64,000 nt of DNA from positions 7,493,501 through 7,557,500 of the forward strand of contig NC_070560.1 in NCBI RefSeq assembly GCF_026914185.1, read 5' to 3'. Source of the DNA: Puccinia triticina (lineage: Eukaryota > Basidiomycota > Pucciniomycetes > Pucciniales > Pucciniaceae). Positions 50,752 through 62,663 of the stretch are shown piece by piece (within the stretch, counting starts at the first letter, position 1; every line of letters starts with the position of its first letter). The notes below the pieces were generated by a model that was not told where the DNA came from, made no database searches, and was given only the letters and a program-made list of their open reading frames with translations. Position numbers and translations under genes: made by a program.

Positions 50752-51580
50752 TCTGATAGTATAGAAGGGCAGAGTTTGCACCTCCATCATTTTCAGGGTG
50801 GGTCTCTGAAGTGGCCGCACCCTGAATGAACGGATACTAAGTATTGTCTAGACTAGCGCTGGCGGGGCGCGGAATAACAAACTGTAGACAAACATCTATC
50901 TCTGCTCAACCATCAACACGGGAGGAGGAGCCACGCCTCTTGGGTAAGAGGGGCCTAGCGGAGCAAAGGTCTCGCTGGGATCTAGAAGATCCGTCCGCCG
51001 GGCAAAGGAAAAAGGGGAAAAGAGGTGAGCCTCTTGAGCTTACCAAGTCGGAGAATTACTAGTGTCCGGGAGGTAAGGTCGAGGGCCGAGGAGAGGGGAG
51101 TGTTGAGGTTGGCGGAGAGGGTAGGAAGGTTGGAGGTTCTGGACGGAGGAAGATAAAGAAGTGAAAAGGTTGGAGTTCAAGAGGTAAAGACCCCAATTGT
51201 TGATATCTCAACAATGTAAGCGGGCTTGGTACCAAGAACTCTGGGGGAAGTTCTCTTGACAAGAGCCTCCCCTATTATATAAAGGGAGAAAGGATCTCCG
51301 CGCGCGGAATCCTTTCTTCTCCTATCTTCCAGCCCGCTGTTAAGCGGGCATAGTAATCTACACTGCACATTGTGCTACTCAAAACCACGACTTGGCAGCA
51401 CCACTAGGTCAGTGCTTTGCCAAGTCCATTGCAGCGCCTCATTACGGCGGCGGAAGTTGTTCTGGCCGCGTAAGGGGTGGTCCATGGCAACCTTCTGTGC
51501 TGTCCAAACTAACAGAGGGTTGACAATCATCCCCTTCTCCATTCAGCAAAAGGTTCTCAGGAACAATTTTGAGTCTTACA
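50521..51580. repeat. Partial LTR (family 5, copy 2) interrupted by another solo LTR
   Basis: Matches 49210-49510 on both sides of the insertion (AAACTTGCCAAGCT, GGTGGGTCTTGTT, TTTTGAGTCTTACA). The 5' part is missing. Confidence 0.6.
50791..51525 (+). repeat. Solo LTR (family 3, copy C)
   Basis: 735 bp, TTTCAGGGTGGGTC to AGGGTTGACA, perfect duplication ATCAT (50786-50790, 51526-51530). It is inserted within a family 5 LTR. Confidence 0.85.
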
Positions 51581-51726
51581 CCCCTGGCGGGTACCTGCCA
51601 CCAATGGTGGGCCTTTACAATAAACTATCCAGAGCGTATGCTATCCACTAGTTTAGCGTTGCATATTTCCTGACACAGTGCCGTTAGCTGTAGCACCAAC
51701 TACGGGCCGCTACACTACACTAATGG
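51581..51726. other. Unassigned stretch with TAGCG-type motifs
   Basis: Contains GCGGGTACCTGCCACC and GGGCCGCTACACTACAC, words shared with the foldback at 44469-44933. No gene. Confidence 0.3.
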
Positions 51727-52548
51727 TGTGGTGGCCCATTTTGTGGTCACCTATTCAGGATCATCATCTCCACCACCTGCAAGATCAGCAGTATTCTCAG
51801 CAAGACTCAAGATCAACACTCACCTCTCAAGATCCTCAATACTTCAAGAATTCTCCATCTCCCCATCCCTCCTCATCTTCCATCCATCTCTTCCAAGCTC
51901 ATTTCCCTTTCCCTCCCTTCTCTCTCATCCCTTTCCTCTTTTTTGTTCCTAACACAGCATTTGCTGTGGGTTTGTTGTAGCTTTTGACCTTGTTTTTCCC
52001 TAGTCTCTTATTTATGTCTTCCTCTCATCTAGTTTTCTTTTGTTGTCATGGCTTGTTTTTTTGCTCTGTGATCTTCTAATTTATTTTTTTCCTGTTCTTC
52101 TCTCTCATATCTCAGTCACTTGCTTCCTCATGTTGTGGTTTTGTTGTTCCTTGTTGTCTTTTTCTTCTGCCTCTGTTGTGTGTGTGCGCGCAAGGAGATG
52201 ATGAGTTGTATGTTACAGGTCGCCTCCCTAAGTCCAAGTTCGCAGAAATTGGAGGAAGGGAGCAGTATGCAATTTAGATCCAAAAAGAAGGGCATCACCT
52301 TTTTGATCAATCATGAAGAATCCCAAGTCAAGAGTCCTACCAGATCCATTTCCTTTCCCAGAATCCTCAAGTATCCACACCAGCAACCGCCGTCAAGAAT
52401 CTACACCTTGAAGAAAACTCAAAACCACTTCCCCAGCTATCACTTTGAATCCACACAACTCATCCGGACCCATCCGCGAGGGCAGCTTCCAGAGCACCTT
52501 TTCCCCTCCCAGAGCTGCCGCCGGCCTAGCACCAAGTGGAGCTCCATA
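51727..52548 (+). repeat. Diverged solo LTR of the gypsy family
   Basis: 822 bp, TGTGGTGGCCCATTTTG to GTGGAGCTCCATA. It is colinear with 6369-7217: CCTAACACAGC, GTGTGCGCGCAAGGAGATGA, CCAAGTTCGCAGAAATTGG and CTGCCGCCGGCCTAGCACC. No matching target duplication is seen (ATGG against ACAG). Sequences on both sides are TAGCG-rich. Confidence 0.85.
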
Positions 52549-53389
52549 ACAGGCTCCATCAGAGTTTTTAGCGGCTGGATAGCACTTCTAGCACTGATAG
52601 CGGCGATAGAGGCCCTGTAGTTTCAAGGGGTGCCTGTAATTAGCAGTAGCGGGCAAACACTTCCAGCTAACAGAAAACCCCGTCATTTGTAGTTTAGATC
52701 CACTACTCTGTGCTGAACTACTGACTAAATTTAGCGTAGCTTCCCACTTTTGCTGCCACTCTAGACAGGTACCTGCCTACAGGCGGCAGGTGCCTGCCAA
52801 ATGGTACCCAGAACCATCCCTACCCTGTAGGGACAGCACTTTGAACGCAGGTACCTGCCTGAAATTTTACTGTCTTTTACCGGGAGCGTAGCGGGAGGTG
52901 GGCCGAGTCCATGGGGACCGACCAGCCCGGTCCTGTACACCTGTGGCACTATAATTCTTTGGCTTTTAGCCGAAGAAAAATGCATTATTTTCTTCGGCTA
53001 ATAGCCAAAGAAAAAAAGGGACAAAACTCGTCCTGTACGTGTCAAGCCCCTGCGCTCACGTAAGGAGACGACAAGCCACACCACGTGCTACAGGGAGAAG
53101 GCGTAGAGTACAGGACCAAAGGAGATGCGAAGGGAAGTGCCCAAGAGACTCCGTCTCCAGTCCTTCCTCCCCCGCTCCTGTCCCTCTCCCCATCTGCGAA
53201 CCCATTCGCATCATCTTCCCTGTCTGCCTCCATCCATCCCTTGTCACTCAACGGACGACCCCCTTCCTTACCTCACTTCCCAAAATTTTTTTTTGATTTC
53301 TTGATTTCCGAAAATTCGCGACTAGGCGCCTTTAATTTTCTCAGGCTCTCAATTCTTGTCGATGTCTTCCGTTAATAATTTTCTGCAAT
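52549..53389. other. Non-coding stretch with GGTACC and TAGC motifs
   Basis: The first 200 bp have TAGCGGCTGG-type repeats; 52760-52865 holds several CAGGTACCTGCC words in both orientations. A 58-bp hairpin lies at 52955-53012. No supported gene. Confidence 0.3.
52955..53012. repeat. 58-bp imperfect palindrome
   Basis: Arms TTCTTTGGCT..AGCCGAAGAAAA and TTTTCTTCGGCT..AGCCAAAGAA around ATGCATTA. Confidence 0.7.
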
Positions 53390-55760
53390 CAATGCCCACC
53401 AAACCATGTAGAAACTAGATTCTCAAGTGTAGCGTAGAAGCTGCACCTCAAAAAACCGCTTGAGCAGCGTGTGAGGGCAGCCAAATAGCTAAAATCCGCA
53501 CCCCCATCCCAAGAGCCAGACAAAGATGCATACCCAATTGGTGCATCGTCAAAGGCCCAAAGACCCTCCAAGAAGCTCCCAAACATTATAAGTCTCGCCA
53601 AGGAACGGTTGCCTCGGCGCCGCGACCCAACAGATTGCAAACTCGAACCATCCCATTGCTGAGATCCAACCAAGATCCAATGGCCCAAGCCTCTGAGTCC
53701 CAAATCTTTCATTTTGATGCCAAGACCAAGACAACGGAAAACCTTTTGGAATCATCCAATGGCTGAGATCCAACCGTTTCCAAGGGGCCTGAACCTCTAT
53801 GTGAAGCCCCCGCGCACCACGGGCTCCACAAGAAATACATGTCACACCTTATGTAAGCAGCAGGACTCATCATCCCTGTTGCCCCGGGCCTTAGCTCGGC
53901 AGAAGAAGACTGGACCTTTTATATTCTTCTCCGAGCTAGGTGAGCATTCCCTTTCCCCTATTCTCCTTTTCCCTTTTCCCCAGCTCCCTCCTGAATTGTA
54001 TATACTGAGAAGAAGACTGGACCTTTTATATTCTTCTCTGAGCTAGTTATTGAAAGACAGCCCCGAGTACTAGAAATTGCGCTCCTCGAGCCCACTCAAG
54101 ACTGTCCCCAGTGAAGAGATCTTTGATCTCTTACACTCTAAGTCTGGATAAAGATGGTCCGCCTTGGCACTGTGACCAAATTAACAGAGCACAAATCAAA
54201 ACGCGGAACAAGGTCCAACAAGCTGAGACCTATAATTCCACCAGGGAACAGTCCCTTCACGGCCGTAAACCACATTTTCTCCTCCCCCCCCCCCAAAAAG
54301 AAAAAAAAAAAAAAAGTAATTTTCTTTTTCCTCAAGTAATCACTCCTTTCCTTCCAACTTCCCTCCATTAAACCTTCCTACCCCTTACTCGAACCCAAGT
54401 TCCTGAGCATGAGGCTGAACTCAAACCCAAATTCCTTAATCATGCCAAATTCAAAAACACCCGTCCACTTTAATGCAATCAAAACACGTCTGAAAGACCC
54501 GTTGCACATAGCCTTCTCCCTCCAAGCCACGCCAAGGAGTGATTGCAACCCATGACAAATACATAAGAGCAAGTTTGAATAAACCTGCTGCCAAGATCCA
54601 ACCAAGATCCTTTAGGCTAAAGCTTCTGAGTGTTGACAAGGAACGGCCGCCTTGGTGCCGCGACCAAAACAGAGCAAGGTTTGGATGCATATTCTCACTG
54701 CCAAGATCCAACAGACTGGAAACTGTTTCTCCAAGGAGCGGGGTTGCTTTGGCGCCGCGACCAAAAAGAGTGCAGCTTAAATATGAACAACCGCTGAAGC
54801 TCCGCAACCAAGACCAGAGCAAAATGACAAATATTGCGTCTGCCAAGGCCCAACTGTTCCCCAAAAGACTAGGAATTTTAAGTTCCACCTGAGAGGCGCA
54901 GCCAATAAGAGTATAAGTTACATAGCATCATCGCCACGATTCAACCAAGATTGAATGGGCTGATATCTCTAAGTCTCAACAAGGAACGGCTGTTTAGGCA
55001 CCGCGACCATAGATGGTACAATAGAATAGGCTCATGGACAAGATGGATATTGGACCAAGCCCTCAAAGAGAGGTCACTCGCTCCAAGACCATGATAGCCG
55101 GGAGAGAGTTTTGCAAAACCCTTTTTGCATCTCTACCCGGATTCCAGATCTCCCTGAGACCCCCACTCACAACAATTTTGGACCAATTTCTTGTTTTCTC
55201 TACTTCTTAAGACTCAGTGCCCACCCTTGAAGACCCCTCCCGCCCCCCCCCCCCCTTGACTTTCCATCCTCACTGAATAACCAGCACCAACCAGTTCATG
55301 GCGCGCAGTTGTGATAAAACTACATACAAACATTTACATCCCTGTACAAGACACAGTAAAGCAAAACCTCAAATATGTATTAAGATTCACCAAGGAGAGG
55401 CGTTGTGACCCACAAAGGGAACATAAAGAGCAAAATAAGACAAATAACAGAAATAATCAACCAAGCCTATCCAGGTCCCAGCTCGGAAATCAGGGTTCCC
55501 AAGGTGTGCGGCAGCGCAAGCACTGCAGAACACCAATAGCGGTTTTAAATAAGTTGTAGCATAACACAATCAGCAGACACGTAGAGGCATCCACCAAGGA
55601 ATAAGTGTTTTGGATTGCAAACCATAATTTTCCTTGATCCAACGATTCTCCGAGGGGCGGTCTCTTTTGAGCTGTGACCAAGATTCACCAAGGAGCAGTC
55701 CCTTTGGATATGTTACCAGGATTCACCGAGGGGCGGTCCCTCCAAAGCAATGCCAATAAA
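53390..55760. repeat. Degenerate array with a recurring CCAAGGARCGG...CCGCGACCA motif
   Basis: The phrase AAGGAACGG followed by CCTTGG or similar and GCCGCGACCA recurs near 53592, 54637, 54734 and 54978, with weaker versions near 54158, 55393, 55650, 55690 and 55722. Between them AACCAAGATCCAA recurs. It is an old diverged array or decayed gene family, interrupted by the solo LTR 53800-54135. No intact ORF is supported. Confidence 0.45.
53800..54135 (+). repeat. Solo LTR related to the gag-only element
   Basis: 336 bp, TGTGAAGCCCCCG to GATCTCTTACA, perfect duplication CTCTA (53795-53799, 54136-54140). It has the same plan as 25440-25807: a hairpin block (AGAAGAAGACTGGACC...TTCTTCTC, GAGCTAG) occurs twice, with GTGAG after the first copy. 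Confidence 0.9.
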
Positions 55761-57090
55761 AGTCAAAACCCAGCTCAAAGATCCAAACCAAAGAACGCCG
55801 CCTCAGTGTCCCTGACATGGCCAGGCTTTTGCTGCAATTTGATCCCAAAATAAATCAAAGAAATTAACACTGGTCCGAACCAAACCCAAACAGCTTACCA
55901 AAATTGTGAGATGGGTGTTATCGCAGATAGGCCCAATTTTGGTCCAGCACATGACACATATCCCTAACTCCACAAACCAAAGAGTAGCAAAGGGGGTTTT
56001 ATTAGAACCACCCACACCCAATGCCATTCATGAATGGGACACTACCCCAGGTTGTGCTGTAGCCAGACCTATCAAACTCAGAGTCAGGAGGCTCGATGGT
56101 TCCCATTGGGAACTTAAATGCGGCCACAGCCCAACAAGAAGACTTGCGCGTGTTTGTGGGAGGCATCTAGCAAACCCAGGACCAACATGTTGATCCACGG
56201 CTAAAATGCCGCGGGTGCCCTATCAAGGGGAGATAGATCAAGACACAACGTACAGTTCCAAATCGTCGTAGTTGTACCATGGGACTTGGGAAACAGATTG
56301 TTTCAAGTCTAACAAATCTCCTCTGTAAACAAGTTCCATTTTGAGTGGATTATCCAAGTATATTAAAGCCTCAGTTTCATAGAAAAAAAAATCAAGGGTT
56401 TCCCCTACAAATGAGCAAAATACAAAAATAAAATTCAGAGGTTCCCCCTTTTACAAAATAAGCATCCACAGGCTGAGATTAAGCTCAGAAATCAGCAAAG
56501 CACAACAAAAATTACTCAATTACAACAGTACAAAACAGGTCCGCAACCAGCCACCCAGCACAGCAAGCTGATGCACCATGGCCCAACACCCATCCCTGTC
56601 TAGCAGGGTTAAAAAGTGTTGGGAGGAAGACCCCCAGCCCTAAAGCACAGGGGGGTCCACAAATATCCCCCGCCAAACTGCGCAAGTGCAACAGCGGACG
56701 GGGGTGAGACGACCCCCGAACTGGAATTACAGCCCGAGGAGTCGCCTGAGGAATTGCCAATCCCAAACTACCTCTATTTATAGGCAAATCTCCTGGTTGT
56801 GTCCTCTCCTTGCCATCACACCAACTCACGCAACTCCAACCCGCACCATGCCAACGACTACAACGCCGTCCGACACACCATGTCTCCTACCCACCGTTGG
56901 CCCTTGGCTATGACAATGGCTGTTGAATGATAACAACCCACCAAAAAAAGCCACAACCCTTTGGTCACTTGGCCCAGGGCTGCCGCAGCTTTTGCCATCA
57001 CCAGGCCCCCAGCTGTCTCTCCCCACGCCACCGGCTGATCAACAACAAGGACCCATCTTACTAAAAAAGTACGAACTTGTCTGTTTTTAT
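55761..57090. other. Non-coding stretch upstream of the fas2 fragment
   Basis: No supported gene. AAAACCC and CCTCAG-type words are common, but I find no ends or repeats that define an element. Confidence 0.25.
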
Positions 57091-59640
57091 TTTGTGACCA
57101 CTTCTTGTTACTCTCGTGCGACGGTGGAATCCTACCAGGCTATTTACCAAGGAGTTGGATCGCGCGGCAGTCGACTCACCGTCCTTCCTTTCAATCAGGG
57201 ATCCAAGATGTTGAAGGTCAGACTCAATCTTGCTCTGTTTAATATACGAGGGACTCTTGTGCTGATTTTTGAGTGATTTCTTTTAGCCTTGGTTGACTAC
57301 ATCTACTCCACCGATAAAGACAAGGGGTTGGCCATGGACCTCGGTTACATCTTGCCCTTCGCAGCGATTCCGGAGAACGGACGAGAAATCAATGGTTTAG
57401 ATGACCACTCCGAACTTGCTCACCGAGTGATGCTGACCAACCTGCTTAGATTGATGGGCGAGGTCAAGAAGAAAAAGCATGCTCTCAAACTCGTCACCCG
57501 CCCTACCCAAGTTGTCCTGCCGCTGTCCCCCAATCACGGCAACTTCGGTAACGATGGTCTCTACTCTGAGTCGAAAATCTCGTGACCTTGTTCAATCGAT
57601 GGTCTTCTGAGTCCTGGGGCGAGTACTTGTGTCTCACAGGGGCTTTTATTGGCTGGACTCGGTCAGTTACAGTCTTCTCCGATTATCCCTCATTTGCAAC
57701 ATTCTGACGTAACTTCATTTCTGTTTGTAGTGGTACCGGTTTGATGTCGGCGAACAACTTGATCGCTGAAGGCGTCGAAACACACGGTGTCCGCACTTTC
57801 TTGGCCAAAGAAATGGCGTTCAACATTTTGGGTCTGATGCATCCGCTTCTTTCCGACGTTGCCCAAGTTGAGCCGGTATGGGCAGACTTGAACGGAGGCA
57901 TGGACAAGCTACCCGATCTGGCGGAAATTAGCATGAAAGTTCGCCAGGAGCTTAACGAAGTCGCTAACGTCCGCTCGAAGATTAGTCTCGACAATGCTAT
58001 GGACTTCAAAGTTATCCATGGTGTCGAAGCCAAAGCGATTCACCATCCAGTCAAAATTTCACCTCGTGCGAACTTCACTCTACCAATGCCCAAGCTGCGC
58101 CCCAACTTCGACAATGAAACAAGCATGACCTTGCTTCGTGGTATGCTAGACCTAGACAAGGTTATCGTCATCGCTGGTTACGCCGAAGTTGGACCATTTG
58201 GTAGCTCTCGTACCAGGTGGCAAATGGAAGCCAAAGGCGAATTCAGCATCGAGGGCTTACTCGAATTGGCCACAATCACCGGTCTGATCAAATTCGTGGA
58301 TGGTAAACTCAAGAATGGCAAACAGTACGTCGGTTGGGTAGATGCTCAGACGGAAGAGCCGGTCGATGACTCCCAAGTCAAATCGAAGTATGAAGCCCAA
58401 ATCTTGGCGCATACCAGGCATACCAGGGTTCGGTTTATCGAGCCGGAGCTCTTCCGAGGCTATGATCCCAAGCGCAAGGGATACACCCAAGAAATCGAGC
58501 TCAATCACGATTTGGAAGCCATCGAGACCTCGCGAGCTGATGCCGAGAAGTTCAAATTGCAGCACGGTGACAAGGTTGATGTCTGGTTCGACGGTGACAA
58601 ATGCTTCATCTGCTTCAAGAAGAATGCCAAGATTATGATCCCCAAAGCCGTCAGATTCGACCGACTTGTGGCCGGCCAAATCCCCACTGGCTGGGACGCT
58701 CGAGTCTTTGGTATTCCAGACGAACTCATTGCCCAAGTCGACCGAACTTCCCTCTGGGCGCTTGTATGTACTGCCGAAGCACTCAGTAAGTCCAAATACA
58801 TTGACGGCTTTATGCGCCCTAGCAACAGTCGAGCTGATTGATCTCTTGCTTATCAGTGATGGCTGGGATAACCGATCCGTATGAGCTATACAAGTACATC
58901 CATCCCAGCGAAGTGGGAACTTCCCTCGGTTCTGGAGTGGGTGGAATGAGCAGTTTGTCAAAAAAGTTCCGCGACAGACGTGAAGAGAAGGATGTACAGA
59001 AAGACATTCTGCAAGAAACCTTCATCAACACTGTCGCCGGCTGGGTCAACTTACTCTTAAGTAAATTGGTTTTCAATTCTCTTCTCTAGCTTTAACTGCA
59101 TGTTTCACTGACTGTATTAACATTTTCCAGTGTCGTCCAGCGGTCCCATCAAAACCCCAGTGGGTGCTTGTGCCACCGCATTGCAATCAGTCAAAATTGC
59201 ATGCGACACCATTCTCAGTGGAAAAGCAAAAGTGATGATTGCTGGTGGATTCGACGACTTTGATGAAGAAGGAAGTCTCGAATTTGCAAACATGCAAGCC
59301 ACCAGCAACACCGAAACAGAACTAGCCGCCGGACGCGAACCCAATGAAATGTCTCGTCCGACCACCAGCACTCGAGCCGGATTCATGGAGTCTCAAGGAT
59401 GTGGTGTCCAAGTGCTCACGTCTGCAAAGACTGCCATCGAGATCGGTGCCAGTATCTACGGCATTGTAGCTTACACCGCAACTGCGACTGACAAAGCTGG
59501 CCGAAGTGTTCCTGCGTGAGTTTTATTTTCATTTGTCTTTGTCGATTAGAATGATTGTTGGTGCTTACCAATCTGCTTTTCGACATTCCTCTCCGACAGA
59601 CCTGGCCGTGGTGTTCTTTCTACTGCCCGTGAAGCCCATG
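57091..59640 (+). pseudogene. fas2: Truncated fatty acid synthase alpha subunit (fas2) with introns
   Basis: The fragment covers the ketoreductase to ketosynthase part of the fungal cytosolic fatty acid synthase alpha chain. Exons: about 57091-57212, 57287-57661, 57731-58785, 58857-59060, 59131-59515 and 59600-59640. Landmarks are [85 protein letters not shown] and [18 protein letters not shown]. The ketosynthase cysteine lies in [11 protein letters not shown], followed by [18 protein letters not shown] and GRSVPA|PGRGVLSTARE. Lesions: a frameshift at TGA 57583-57585 (SKIS|VTLFNRW), and intron 1 that does not keep the phase. Both ends are cut: the N-terminal two thirds or so, and everything after STARE. 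Introns are kept, so it arose by DNA-level duplication. Confidence 0.9.
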
Positions 59641-60811
59641 TGTGCCTCTATCAGTGCTGATACATATTCTGCTGTGCCCTGTCTCCACAGCTGTCCTACA
59701 TTCTCTCTCTCTTTCTCTCTCTACAAGGTGTGTGTATATTTTATGGCAGGTGCAGCTCATAAAACTTTTATCACAAGCCAAGCTGGTCATCCTACTCTAA
59801 GTGCAGCAGTATTGTAATTCTGCTAGAACTAAGCATGAAATGTGTCATCTGTTAGCAGTGCTGTGATATTGCTAACATTTCCAGCCAGAAAACCCTAGCA
59901 GCAGTTCAGTGTTAAACAGCTATTGTAGCAGAAAAATCTATTGATAGCAACTAATACCACTGGAATGCAGTGTAATATGTTGTCTCAGCTTTGAGCAGTG
60001 TTGAACTCAGCTAACCATTTCCTCCAGAAAAAATGACTTCTGTGTTGCATTACTTAAATTTTCAAGTGGAAAAAGAAATCACATGCTACTGAGAGGTGTA
60101 GAACTGCTAAAGTCTGGCTAAAATCACAGAAAATGAGGGTTGTGGCAAAGGCAACTATGCTTGCGCAATCTGGTCATTTAGAACAGTGTAGTATGCAACC
60201 CACCTTTATCAAATGGATTAGTGGTTATTTAAAATACAAGATCAAAGATATTTGTGTATTGTAGCAAGCTATACAATCCAGGTGTTTTGTATTGCTAAGC
60301 TGATGAAAGAAATCCACTACCAGTTTAAATATTTGTATTAAAAAAATGATACAATACTCATAATTGGTCCAATATTGTATTGTATCAGTTTCCCTTTTGA
60401 TTCAATCACAAGGTAGAAAGTAGGATTTATATATCTGATAATGCATAGTATCCTGTGTATGGACCATACACAGGCCTGATGTCAAATCTATAGCAAGAGT
60501 TGCCATGGTGGAAGGGTGTGGAAGGAAGTAGTTTCCCAAAGATGTGGGAGGACGTGTTGCAGCTGTGTTTATTGAAGGATTGGATTGGATGGGATTAGGG
60601 GGGAGTGGTAATAGGCCCTAAATCTTGCAGCGGCGTAGCCGCCTTGGCCTCTAGTGTCTGTTACAACCTTTGTGGCTCATTTCCCCATCTTTGTCACCCG
60701 CACTCAAATAGCAACAGCAGACGTCCTGTCAAGCTTGACAGCCTTAGCCAAGAGGGGATCGGCCCCATGAGTCCTATCCACACAAGACAGACATTTTCTC
60801 CTAGGTTATAA
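59641..60811. other. Non-coding AT-rich stretch between the fas2 and recombinase fragments
   Basis: No supported gene to about 60600. The last 150 bp (60655-60808) may be the decayed N-terminus of the recombinase, ending at TAA 60809-60811, since the same frame resumes after that stop. Confidence 0.35.
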
Positions 60812-62663
60812 ATGGAACACCATTGCAGTTATAATTCAGCGGTGAAGAAGTATATCAAATTTGCGGAAAACACCGGGCGGATCCCTCTCACACTCCCGGT
60901 CTCTGAAGAAGACATACACTATTTCTGTTGCTAGGCAGGACAGACCTTTGAGTCCCCTGCCCCCCATGAAGTCTCTTCAGTAACTCTAGCCAAGTACATA
61001 GCCACCATGCAGATGTGGCATACCTTGCACAATGCAAGGAACCCGTATGTCACCAAGAACAAAGTCGTCACTTTCTTGAGGTCGTTGGCATACATCGACA
61101 CGGAATACAACATCAAACCAAAGGAGAAAGCCGTGATGCTAAGACACCTAGTTATGATCACTAACACCTGGATCAATGGTACAGATTCCCAGAAGGCCCT
61201 TTTAGATCTGTGCCTAGTAGCTTTCTGGGGGATGGCCCGACTAGGTGAACTCACGTACAATGACCAAGCCAGCCCTCTCCGTCACTCAGTGTCAGTCTTA
61301 ACCGGCGATGTGGAAATTTTAGATGCGGGAACCTCTAAGAGAGCGGTAGTCCAAGTCAGAGGCGCCAAGAACGCGAGTCCCGGCGAAGTCCAAATGATCA
61401 ATTTATGTAATTTTCAGTATAATCCAAAGAGAAAACCTATGGTGACAGCAGTTTTGTATCAATAAGCAACGACAATGACAGTAACTCAGACTCCCAGCAA
61501 TAACACACCTATGGTGACAGCAGTTTTGTATTGATAAGCAACGACGACAACAGTAACTCAGACTCCCAGCAATAACACACCTGCGATAACGCAGGATTGT
61601 TTTTGGTTTTAGGTTTTGATGGTGAAGGACGTGCAAGAGTTTTAGTTAGTCTCTTCTTCACTTTGATATTGTAAACGCATTAAGAAGATTATTTCAATGA
61701 TAACAACAATAACAATGTAAGAAAGATAAGTGAACCTATGGTGACAGCAGTTTTGTATTGATAAGCAACAACGACGACAGTAACTCAGACTCCCAGCAAT
61801 AACACACCTAACAAAAATAGAATAATTGAGAAAGAAAAGATAACAAGAAATATTGATTAGAAAATAGGTTAAGAACAGTGAGGTTGATAAATGGAAAGGC
61901 CTACCTGCGATAACTCAGGATTGTTTTTGGTTTTAGGTTTTGATGGTGAAGGACGCGCAAGAGTTTTAGTCTGTGATTGTGTTTGAGATAGATAGGGAAG
62001 AAGGAATAGGGTAGATAAAAGATGTTTTCAGTTGTGTTGTCTTGATGATGAGTTTTTCGGGATATGATGAGAAAGGGGGTTGCTTACTAGTCTCTTCTTC
62101 ACTTTGATATTGTAAACGCATGAAGAAGAGACCAGTCCGGTTGTTCGCTTGAGCTCGGTTTTGACGGTGGGGGACAGATCAATTAGGTTAGGGTTACGAC
62201 CGGTACTTTTCCGGATGCGAGTGAAAATTGACTTTGCTGCGTATAATTGGTGCGCGGGGTCGCGCAAAAATTATGTGTATTTCAACAATTTAGCCCACAT
62301 GAAGACCATGCTATGCCCGATCCTCGCCCTCAGAAGAAGACTCAAAGACTCCCGCGGAGGAGACACATCCCTTTTGGCTATTGGGACGGCGAGGTCAGAA
62401 TACACATAACCAAAGCCGTCGCCTGTCGCACCCTTACCCAATTTTGGAACTCCAATGGATGCGCGGGGATCTCCGGGAGCTCCTTCAGGGTTGGCGGAAC
62501 GTCCCTTCCTCACCCGACGGGTTATTCCGAGACGGTCATCTACGGATCTGGCCGCCGGACCTCTGATTGGTATAAGCTATACATTCGGCCTTACACTAAA
62601 GAAGAGGAGGACGATAAAGTGACCATTCCTCGAGAGCTCTATAGATGCTGGGCCCAACAATAA
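60812..62663 (+). pseudogene. Tyrosine recombinase of a DIRS/Crypton-like element, broken
   Basis: The coding parts 60812-61405 and 62288-62663 are split by an 882-bp solo LTR. The N-terminal core-binding part reads YNSAVKKYIKFAENTGRIP and SSVTLAKYIATMQMWH. The catalytic part holds the first Arg in AFWGMARLGELTYND, and after the insertion MLCPILALRRRLKDS, CRTLTQFWNSNGCAGISG, SSFRVGG and the Tyr in SDWYKLYIRPY. Lesions: TAG at 60932-60934 in place of a likely Trp codon, TAA at 60809-60811, a frameshift near 62372, and Ser instead of the usual His in the HxxR motif. The relationship to DIRS or Crypton enzymes is from motif layout; no partner genes are seen. Confidence 0.7.
61406..62287 (-). repeat. 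Solo LTR, copia-type (family 1, copy 2)
   Basis: 882 bp, inverted copy of 4740-5623, with perfect duplication ATTTA (61401-61405, 62288-62292). It splits the recombinase gene. On the plus strand it reads TGTAATTTTCAG to GTGTATTTCAACA. It has the same internal 70-bp repeats. Confidence 0.9.

Noticed and set aside
56512..56913. ORFs on both strands upstream of the fas2 fragment
   Set aside because: Low-complexity, no shared motif, and no splice or start context that would support a gene.
59506..59817. 103-codon ORF after the fas2 fragment
   Set aside because: It runs through an intron, the last fas2 exon in the wrong frame, and a CT-rich stretch.
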